A DNA stretch of 64,000 nucleotides from Phallusia fumigata (taxonomy: Eukaryota; Chordata; Ascidiacea; Phlebobranchia; Ascidiidae): positions 36,190 to 100,189 of the forward strand of contig QXVZ01034189.1 of NCBI GenBank assembly GCA_008931825.1. Reading direction: 5' to 3'. Below, in pieces: positions 55,584-64,000 of this stretch; the stretch's first letter is position 1, and the number at the start of each line of letters is the position of its first letter. A model generated the notes under the pieces. That model was not told where the DNA came from, searched no databases, and worked only from the letters and a program-made list of their open reading frames with translations. The translations under genes and the position numbers were made by a program.

Positions 55584-56915
55584 TTACTGTTGTTCATCGT
55601 TGTCTTGGTCCTGTTTGTCTGTGTACGGATTTTCCTTTCCCGCCTTCAACAACAGGACCATGTTGGGGTCTTCCGTAGCAGCGGAACAGAACTCACTAAA
55701 GTTGACCTGGTCGTCGTTATTTTTGTCCATGAGTGCGAACATCGAGCGGGCTCTTTGTGCCGGAGTAAGTCTGTCAGTCAGCACCGTGGACATAACTTCA
55801 TCGCCCACCAGCTTGTAAATGGCCTGACAAATTTGTAAAATTAATAAAAGTTAAACGCAGGTTTTCGGGTCGCCCGGCATCCAACAATTATTGTTGAACC
55901 TTGGAGGTATCTCTTCACTGCGTCCATCTTGTCAGTGCCGGTTTTAAATACAAGCAAAGTAAGCCATAGAACAGGGTCTCACATTCTGTGCCTTTTTATT
56001 GAAAGGTAATAAGTTTTCTAATGAATAAAAGACTAGCATATTTTCAAACTTTCTAGTACCAGGTAGCGTAGTTTAAACAGAGGGCTCTTCGGACTTTCGA
56101 CACTAATGTTGCAGCATGATGCTGGCTAGCTGTGATCAGGAGGTTTTCAAAGATTTCATCTCATGTAATTTAAAAACGTTTTTGAACAACCTTTGATGTT
56201 CTAATTAGTCTAAGATGTGCAATGGACATTAAAATTTATTGAGAAACAATTATTAACAGCAGCTAATGTTTCAAATAAAAAAAGCAGCAGTAAATACCTT
56301 TGTAAAAGCGTGAGTGTAACTTTTCTTTAATTAAACTACAAACTGCATTTATTAACCTTTATCATTTCTTCCATTTCCTTCAAGCAAACCGATCCGTCGT
56401 TGTCAACGTCATACATGTTAAAGGTCCAACGCAGTTTTTCATCGAACGAGCCTCGGCTTGTAACCGACAGAGCGCACATAAACTCACGAAAATCCATCTT
56501 GCCGTTTTGATCCGTGTCGAAGGTTCTAGTAAATGAATGGCGTATATATTTACTTACTTCTTCTGTAACTGTTTCACCTGCAATTGTTTGTATATTTTAG
56601 TACAGAAACAAAAATTTTAGTAAACTTTTAAAATGGCAAAACAAAATCCCTGGGTCAAAGCATATAATGCTATGGGTGTAATCGCTAACAGTTATGTGCA
56701 ACTTACGCGAACACTCTTTCGGCGTACATCGACGGTTCGACATTTGGAAACACTTCGTGATGAAGATCGGTAAACTCATCGAGCGTTAAAGTCCCATTTG
56801 GGCAGTCTCGCATAAACGACTTGTACCATGCCTGAATTTCCGATTCGGTAAATTCAGTGCATTTCACAAGGTCATGGAGATCAGACGGACGCAGCTGGCT
56901 TTTGCTTTGACCCAT
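55584..56915 (-). CDS. Neuronal calcium sensor, visinin/hippocalcin-like (paralogue A)
   Basis: NCS proteins are small myristoylated EF-hand calcium switches in neurons and photoreceptors. Three exons (56707-56915, 56357-56525, 55584-55823) join in frame to 205 residues. The N-terminus MGQSKSQLRPSDL has Gly2 for myristoylation. EF1 is degenerate with the family CPxG (RDCPNGTLTLDEF). EF2 (FDTDQNGKMDFRE) and EF3 (YDVDNDGSVCLKE) have full calcium ligands. EF4 (MDKNNDDQVNFSE) has D at the usual Gly position, as in visinin-like proteins. The C-terminus is longer and more acidic than in hippocalcin (DKQDQDNDEQQ). The FRTFD before EF2 reads FATFD. The exact orthologue within the VSNL/HPCA group cannot be chosen by eye. 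Confidence 0.92.
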
Positions 56916-58247
56916 TGCACTTTCTGATCACCTGCTGCTTTTTGACCTGTAACACATGAAATGTGGATAATTCTGAAATATTGTTCTAGCCGACCAACAT
57001 CCCTTTTTCATTCATCCCTATTTATTGAATATTGTGGCAATGATGCAGATGAAATACTTGAACATTCTTATTATAGATTATTGCACACTGCTGATGAGCT
57101 TTATGTCGTTTGTACAACGAGCGTGAAGAACCTTAGTTGACAGATGCTGCTGATAAGCACAGAAGGAAATCGATTTATAAGATGTATTATGTGGAATTAG
57201 AAACATAATCACAAAACTAGCGCTCTTGCGTTTTTTTACAAATATTTCAATAAATATTTCATTGGCCGCTTTTGACAGTTGAAGCAAATTTGTACTATCC
57301 AAGATTGCTTAATACAAACCTTAAATTGTTATTTGCAAAGGTTTTTGATCTAGCATAGCATGAAGAAATATTTTACTACTTTGCTGTTGTAAATCACAAC
57401 TGGACCCAATCCAAGGACTAAAGCAGAATCTACGGCCTGGCACCATTACTTTTTAAAGCACACAAAACCAAAATAGTAAAAAATCTATGCCCGAAAATTG
57501 TTTGCATCGTTTTGTCAAGAAGCATAGCACTGTTTGTGGGTGCGTAATCCTCATTTTACATGAAGCAAGTAAGTCTGGTAACTAAGTGGTTTTGAGAACT
57601 AGGTAAGCTTTAACGGTTAATTAGACAATCATAGCCACCCCTTTTGTGGTGGTTTTGTGAAATGCTCAATGAGGTTTTAGGAGATTTCGTCTTTTGGGGG
57701 CCAATGGTCAAAACCGCAAATTAGTACTTAGTAAAAACTTGGCAAATCGATTAGCATTCCCAAGCAACAGCTCAATGTGTCGCAACAGCTAACATTCTAC
57801 TGGTACTTTTAACGTCGCCTGTGTATTGTATTTTGCGTCGAATGCTTTTTTTCACCCAGCCACGTTTTTTAAATGTAGAAAAAAAATCCCTTTGATTAAT
57901 ATAAATAAGAAACACAGCAAAGAAATGTTCAAATACAAAGTACATAGTTTATTTTAAACGACACCAGTAAAACGGCAAAATGCAAGTATAAACAGTATCC
58001 TGTTAAAGCTGTTAATTCAAAGCACTGTGCTAATAAATAAGACGCTGGAAATTGTGTTTAAAGACAAGGTAATCAGATACACATCATAATATGATTGCAT
58101 TGTATTTGTTTATATTGCATTAAGGTGGTAAGTCGAAACAGGTTAATAACAGCCAGGTTGACCTCGCCAGGAAACGTCTACATTGATTCAATGTTTGCAA
58201 TGGAGCAAAACGAATAACAATCCACGCAATGTGTTTTGCTTGATTGA
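56916..58247. other. Intergenic region between the two calcium-sensor genes
   Basis: This is AT-rich sequence with no exon recognised. It should contain the 5' region of paralogue A and the 3'UTR of paralogue B (minus-strand AATAAA at 57948-57953). Confidence 0.5.
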
Positions 58248-59915
58248 CTATTTCTGTTCTTGCGAGGTGTCGGCTGGGCGTTGGCCGCCGATTTGCAGCA
58301 GCATAACTAGACTCGGGTCTTGACTGGCGGCGATTTTGAACTCTTCAACGGTGATTTGGTTATCCCCGTTTTTGTCCATCCTGTCGAATATCCGGTCGAC
58401 CCGTTCTTGTGCCGAGAGCCCGTCAGTAACCACTCGTTTTAACATGTCGTCGCCCACCATTTTGTAGATGGCCTGAAAAACAGGTAAATTAGTGCTAACG
58501 TACTGCATCGTTAGAAAAGTTTTACATTTTTTAAGTGTATATTGAGGTGAAAGTTGACAGCACAATAAACCTGCACGCATACATTTACAGATACGATTAT
58601 TGCCCCTTTACCTGAATGATTTCGAGCATTTCCTTCTTCGTGACATGGCCGTCGTTGTCCATGTCGTACATGCTGTACGCCCAGCGCAATTTGTCTTCGA
58701 AACTTCCGCGCGATGTCACTGAAAGGGCACACAGGAACTCACGGAAATCGATGGTGCCATCATGGTTTGTGTCGAATGTCCTACAAAGAAAAACACCGGA
58801 CTAAAAAGAAAAGGTTTTCCGTTGTTTTGACAGTATCATTAAGTAAACACTGGTCAAAATGTGAAGTACATTTGTCAAGTATTGATTCGTTGTCGAGTAT
58901 AACGCAATTACCATTGAGTTGCGCATAATTGCAAACCTGGTAAGGCTCTACATCTAGTTATGTATTTCCCAAGGGACTCTTTGGGATCCTACAGTCTTTC
59001 AACCCAATTCAACATGCCAAAAAAAGGTTGGCTTAAATGCCAAGCCCCAGGATATCTGCAACCCAAAGTCTTTTCGCTTTTTTATGTGATTGCCGTTTTA
59101 CTCCGTTGTTAAAAAATAGGAATTCGAAACCACCACCAAATGTCACGAATCATGACGCAAATCTTAAGGATTCTTTCAAACTAATTTGAGTAGACAAGTG
59201 GTTACGGATAGCAGCCAAAGCACATNATGGTTTGTGTCGAATGTCCTACAAAGAAAACACCGGACTAAAAAGAAAAGGTTTTCCGTTGTTTTAACAGTAT
59301 CATTAAGGAAACACTGGTCAAAATGTGAAGTACATATGTCAAGTATTGATTCGTTGTCGAGTATAACGCAATTACCATTGAGTTGCGCATAATTGCAAAC
59401 GTGGTAAGGCTCTACATCTAGTTATGTATTTCCCAAGGGACTCTTTGGGATCCTACAGTCTTTCAACCCAATTCAACATGCAAAAAAAGGTTGGCTTAAA
59501 TGCCAAGCCCCAGGATATCTGCAACCCAAAGTCTTTTCGCTTTTGTATTTGATTGCCATTTTACTCCGTTGTTAAAAAATAGGAATTCGAAACCACCACC
59601 AAATGTCACGAATCATGACGCAAATCTTAAGGATTTTTTCAAACTAATTTGAGCAGACAAGTGGTCACGGATAGCAGCCAAAGCACATATTGCCACCAAC
59701 ATTTACCTGAAGGCATGCTCTGCGAACTTCGACGCGTCACCACCAGGAAAGAATTCCGTGTATAGCTTTTTGAATTCTTCCAAGGAGAGAATACCCGACG
59801 GGCAGTCCTTTTTGAAAGACTTAAACCAAAGGTTGACTTCTTTTTCAGTAAAGTCTGTGTTCGTAACGAGGTCGTTCAGGTCCTTGGGGTTGAGCTTTGA
59901 ATTCTTATGACCCAT
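58248..59915 (-). CDS. Neuronal calcium sensor, visinin/hippocalcin-like (paralogue B)
   Basis: Tandem partner of the gene at 55584-56915. Three exons (59707-59915, 58612-58780, 58248-58472) share its phases and the lengths of the first two exons (209 and 169 bases), giving 200 residues. The protein starts [19 protein letters not shown]1 is degenerate ([13 protein letters not shown]), EF2 is [15 protein letters not shown]3 [13 protein letters not shown] and EF4 [29 protein letters not shown] and [11 protein letters not shown] are near-identical to vertebrate VSNL1/hippocalcin. It is closer to the vertebrate consensus than paralogue A. The intron between exons 1 and 2 is inflated by an assembly duplication that includes a stray copy of the start of exon 2 (59227-59248). 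Confidence 0.94.
58762..59688. repeat. Direct duplication within the calcium-sensor B intron split by a single N
   Basis: Copy 1 is 58762-59225 and copy 2 is 59227-59688, with N at 59226. They differ by a few substitutions and 1-base indels. Copy 2 starts inside exon 2 sequence, so a 5'-truncated pseudo-exon appears upstream of the real intron. This pattern is expected for a contig-end overlap. Confidence 0.85.
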
Positions 59916-62900
59916 TTTTACGATTTGTACAAAATTTAAACAGCCGATAAAATATTACACCTGATCCTTCAAAGCAATAAAGGCAGGGTTTGTTTACTTG
60001 TTTCAATTGTAGACCAACACGCTCCATGTCTACTTCCTTGTCTTAACATCAACAAACCAATAACATCTGAACAGCTGTAACTGCATGCGCATGGAGAGCT
60101 CGGACAAGCCAGCGGCTGTGCTGCTGCTGGTGCGTGAAGCGTGAACTTTATGCGAATGCCTTTTTCACAGAAAATCTTGAGCGCAATTGCTGACCGGCCA
60201 TCACACTTCCTCGCATATTACAAAACATGTGTTGTCTCGATTGGTTTACCATGCAGACTGATATCTGAGTTTACTCACATCAACCGAGCGCCATTAAAAA
60301 ACATAAACATACATTTCCACACGTTGAATTAAGTGCCAGAGTCGTAACTGTGCCCAAATGCGAATTAATGTCCTTTGAGACATGCATCAGTGCTATATGC
60401 TCCCAGAACTGCTAATTATTCTCGAACGCTTGCCGCGTACAATGCCTTGGGCAGGTGCAGGCTAATATACAATTGAAACAGCTTGGAAACTGTTTTCGGC
60501 ATCTTAAGTACTACAACTTAAAAGGCATGGTGAAACCGTACTAACTTTCGGCATCAGAAACAACGTGAACTACAGGCTACAAGTTCATGGTAAACTAAGC
60601 ATGGCAAACTTGCGAAATGCAAATATGGCATATCACGAATCGCGCCCAGGCAAACCAACATTGAGTACCAAGAACAAAGGACACGAAAAACCGCAGGAGA
60701 CTAAAAAGCGTTTTTTAAGAAATCAACAACGGATTTTGAACAGCTGGCGAATACGTTGTTCAAACTTCCCGTGAAACACTTTTTTTTCTAAATCGTCACC
60801 AGGTTATCTGCGACTTAGGGTTTGAGTTGTTACTGGGCGTTTTCTTATGTAAGCTAAAACACACATATATAATATGGAACTAAAACCAATTTATGCCCTT
60901 CCCACCTTCCCTAGATGTTTTCTGTTGACCGATTTTCGTAACACACTGATGTCCTGCAGACCTACAACCAATGCATGATTAGACGACGAAGACGTGCAAC
61001 GACGTAGGCGTAGACGTTATCGCACCAACTTGCCACTGCACGAACGCTTACTGACATGCAAAAGCGATCGTGGCTCTTCTATAAGACCCGGTGGCCTTAA
61101 TCGTTTCGACCCACAGTTACATCGCATTATCCGCAAGTGGAATGTCAATCTAACTTGTGATTGAATACTCTTCGACTGAATGCAGCAGATGGCGAAGCGC
61201 TTTCCCCCTTATCCTCGTCCACTAAATCAAGGATTGGCGGATTACGCTTGGCCTAAAGTGGAGATAGCGAAGCGCACGGTGCTTAATACGGATTAGGTTA
61301 CATGAAAATCATTCATCACCCAGAAGTATACCTAAGCTCAACCTCATTGCGACAAAGAATGTAAAAATTTGGTAACGGTTGGATATTCGTCATGCTTTGG
61401 CAACAGCTTGAAATCGTTTTCTAATTCAGTGGATTTATTCTGACACACATACTCGTTTAAACATTCTTTCACTGCGGCTTCTTTGCCAAACCACTCTTTG
61501 CATTGATTACTTCACACGAACACTGCCCACGGGCTTCACCATTCAAAGTACAACACAACGGATGCTTTACCTAATGCGTCAAGCGTGTGACAAGCAAAGG
61601 TAATTGACTAAGTCGTCACTGGTTAAAAGCTTCTTCTTGTTATCAATATTGATCACAACACAGACAACAAAGTGATCAACTTCATTCACTTAAAGGGAGA
61701 TATTCCTGTAAAGGGTCGACGGGCCTTAGATCTCGGCGATTTCTGATTATGACAGAAACAGTCCATGCAACCTATTACAATATTACACTTTCAGAAGCAA
61801 GCGACTATGAAATCAAAATGAATCGCTTCTTAGTTGTGCCACGCCTTATTAGCAAACCAAACGATATCTTTTTGCGCCCAACTGGCAGTCAAACGTTCCG
61901 CTTGATACACTTCAATAAAATACCAGGTTTGCTTCAAAATACGTATAAATTGCAAAAGTCTCATACTCTATTGATGCAAAGTGTAAGAACCTGTGGATGA
62001 ACTAACTTGAATCTATTAGTTCTGCACTCGTATGCTGTAAAAGAATACACAGTCGGCTTGGTTAGATCTGTTACACAGTATATCTCTTTGTAGTGTTTAA
62101 ATCCCATGGTTGTTAAACCCACGGTTACACGTTATTCACAACCAATTGCTTAGCTAATGCAAACAATGAGCAAAAGTTCTTGTGGGCCTTCTGAATAACA
62201 GCAGCACAAAAAGTTCAACCACAATTCGGTGTCAAAATCTGCCTAAAGCGATAACAGACAACTCTATGCATTCTCTGCATCATTGATACTGTATTCGTGT
62301 GTATACGACGCAAAAACGAACTTTAAAAAGAACGGAAAACCGAAGCATAACCTTTTGACGTACGTGGAAAAAATATGATACATGGGTATTCGGAAAGAAC
62401 GAAGGGTCATCACAGACACATGGTGGCGGAAAAGATGAAGTCTTACCTGAAATTTGCTGGTGTTTTGTTGCACACAAAGACAGACTGTGATAGTTGGGCA
62501 CACGGTGAAAAAATAAAATCGCTTTGTTTCGTTGCGTTCCAACTAGGTAAAGGTTACACTCTTTGCAGCACGCGAGCACAGGATCCAAACAAACGGAATT
62601 CGTACAAGACTCTTTCTCTAGCTGTTTACATAAGAAGCAAGACAGGGTATAGCACACGACAAGAGGCAAACCTCGGCTGGAGACGAGGGTAAGAAAAGAA
62701 CAAAAAGCAGAGAGACTAAAACACTGGATATGGAGCGGAAGATTTTGTCGTGGATCTGCAGAGTACGCGGTGATGGTGGTTTAGTATAGTACGTAAGGTC
62801 TCGGGACTTCAGGACGAATAAAAACACAAAAAGGTTACCACAGGGAGGAAACAGTACGTTGTGGCGGTATATTGCACAAAGCCGGTGGGTCGGATTTAAT

Positions 62901-63270
62901 ACGAAGTACGGGGAATTCAAACGGTTTGGATATTAGTTGACGAATCAAGTTTTCGTTCACCGCCTATTGGGTGGTTGTCATATACAGGTTAGTCTTGTAA
63001 AGTCAAATGTTGTTTGCGAACAAAAAAAACAATCGGACATTTTTGTGTCGCTAAGAATGAAAACGCATCCTTCAACGAATAGATGCGGATAAAACAAAAG
63101 CAATAAATAGAGTAATAAAAAGCACGCGTAGATAACACATTAGCAGATATCATGATCTTAGCAATATGAATACCATTAAAAATCGTACAATGGCACTCCT
63201 GACGCACGGTTTGCTACGTTCTGGCAGCGAAACGGATCGACGATTGGCGTCTCAACAGCGACACCTGCTG
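59916..63270. other. Long region without a supported gene
   Basis: About 3.3 kb lies upstream of calcium-sensor B and downstream of the partial gene at the right edge. Several short frames exist (for example + 60565-60774, + 61749-62000 and both strands around 62.3-62.7 kb), but none shows recognisable motifs or a consistent exon chain. The stretch at about 60.96-61.95 kb has a coding-like texture with many stops and could be a decayed element. I cannot name it. Confidence 0.35.
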
Positions 63271-63986
63271 TCACTCGTCCATCGCAGCAATCAATCGCTT
63301 GAGGTCGCTGGTGAGGACCTCACTCCCTTCCATGCCGATAATTCCGGGATTCTGTGGAAAATAGGTGGGTGTTGAAAAATACAATACCCTGCACATTCCC
63401 AAACAATAAAAAAATGCAAAATCGCCAAGAATATTCATATAGTTTACATACATGTAAAGAATATGCATATAGCTTGCATACATACAGCTATAACTTTCTT
63501 GCGTTTTTACTTGAAAGTAGTCGCGTTAATTTATTGTAAAGTGAGGTACTTGAACACCAAGTTAAGTACCTCGTCGAATCCACCGACAGAGTTCGATTCT
63601 GACTTAGGTGATGCCTGGCCCGATGATGTGGCGTTTTCGTCACCCAACTTTTCGTCAGCGTCCAGGTTTGCTGACGTCATATCGTTGGGGGAGGGGGGCA
63701 GATCTGGAAGAAATACAATGGTTTTACAGTGCACACCAGACAAGAAAGAGACATTTTTCTGCGGAATTTTTTTCTGTGAATATAAACCCAAAAAGCAAAA
63801 AATGCAAGTGTTGGTTTTCTGCACTCGCGACGGCGCTTATACCTTTAGGAGCTCTGCTCAGGTTGAGGGCGGTCAGCAACGCGGATTCTTCCTGATGGTG
63901 AAGATCGTTGCTATCTCCCGAGGCGCTCGATGTGTACTGCGTCATACCGGCTGATGTATACTGCATTTTCTGCGTTTCAAGTGGGC
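63271..63986 (-). CDS. C-terminal three exons of an unrecognised Ser/Asp-rich protein (partial)
   Basis: Exons 63843-63986, 63570-63703 and 63271-63351 join in frame with GT-AG introns. The 5' part lies beyond the right edge; the acceptor CCACAG is just inside it. The tail contains MQYTSAGMTQYTSS, ESALLTALNLSRAPK, a Ser/Asp/Glu-rich stretch (SSGQASPKSESNS) and ends SEVLTSDLKRLIAAMDE. The composition fits an acidic activation or regulatory tail of a transcription factor or scaffold, but no family is recognised. Consistent phases across three exons support that it is real. Confidence 0.6.
63425..63481. repeat. Two imperfect copies of a short repeat
   Basis: The motif AAGAATAT(T/G)CATATAG followed by TT(T/G)CATACAT occurs twice in succession in the last intron of the right-edge gene. 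Its small size and AT-richness suggest simple-sequence drift. Confidence 0.4.
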
Positions 63987-64000
63987 TGTGGAAATACAAG

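Noticed and set aside
61749-62000. Plus-strand 83-codon frame and the coding-like texture at 60.96-62.0 kb
   Set aside because: No family resemblance; neighbouring sequence has many stops in all frames, so no gene or named transposon can be supported.
62264-62692. Overlapping open frames on both strands at 62.3-62.7 kb
   Set aside because: Low-information sequence without splice-consistent neighbours or conserved motifs.

Overview
The window looks like nuclear DNA of an invertebrate chordate, most likely an ascidian tunicate of the Ciona type. That is an inference: genes are compact and rich in short introns, the base composition is AT-rich, proteins are clearly animal and close to vertebrate orthologues, and several segments occur as two adjacent copies that look like alleles. 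No prokaryotic, viral or CRISPR feature was seen, and no tRNA or rRNA gene was recognised.

Layout, left to right. (1) 425-5100 (+): two tandem eight-exon paralogues of mitochondrial D-beta-hydroxybutyrate dehydrogenase (BDH1-like). (2) 6122-8086 (+): an intronless TTC30/IFT70 gene for intraflagellar transport. (3) 9849-20823 (-): an additional-sex-combs-like (ASXL) gene of 23 in-frame coding exons. (4) 21782-25104 (-): TRAPPC12, 12 coding exons. (5) 25830-27588 (+): aprataxin (APTX), 7 coding exons, divergent from TRAPPC12. (6) 27878-28380 (+): a tentative tiny three-exon gene. (7) 30028-54217 (+): a very large gene of about 60 exons with two doublecortin (DCX) domains, a beta-trefoil-like block and about 16 PLAT repeats, so it combines the hallmarks of RP1 (DCX) and LOXHD1 (PLAT array). 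An intact intronless gene for a MAM + LDLa single-pass membrane protein (50792-52282) lies inside one of its last introns on the same strand. (8) 55584-59915 (-): two tandem three-exon neuronal-calcium-sensor genes (visinin/hippocalcin-like). (9) 63271-63986 (-): the last three exons of an unrecognised gene that enters from the right edge.

Assembly quality matters here. Every N in the window separates two near-identical direct copies: 11646/13327, 19466/20337, 31486/31911, 44053/45811, 46895/46983, 52881/52989 and 58762/59227. They copy exons as well as introns. They are best read as two haplotypes or overlapping contig ends laid end to end, not as real tandem duplications. Exons inside them should be counted once.

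Functional theme. TTC30 (IFT-B), the RP1/LOXHD1-like protein (axoneme or stereocilium in vertebrates) and the calcium sensors are all associated with ciliated or sensory cells in other animals. ASXL, TRAPPC12, APTX and BDH1 are general cellular genes, and I see no operon-like spacing between them. The most unusual items are the DCX-trefoil-PLAT architecture, the intron-nested membrane protein gene, an aprataxin whose first HIT-motif histidine is glutamine, and an ASXL model with no visible C-terminal PHD finger.
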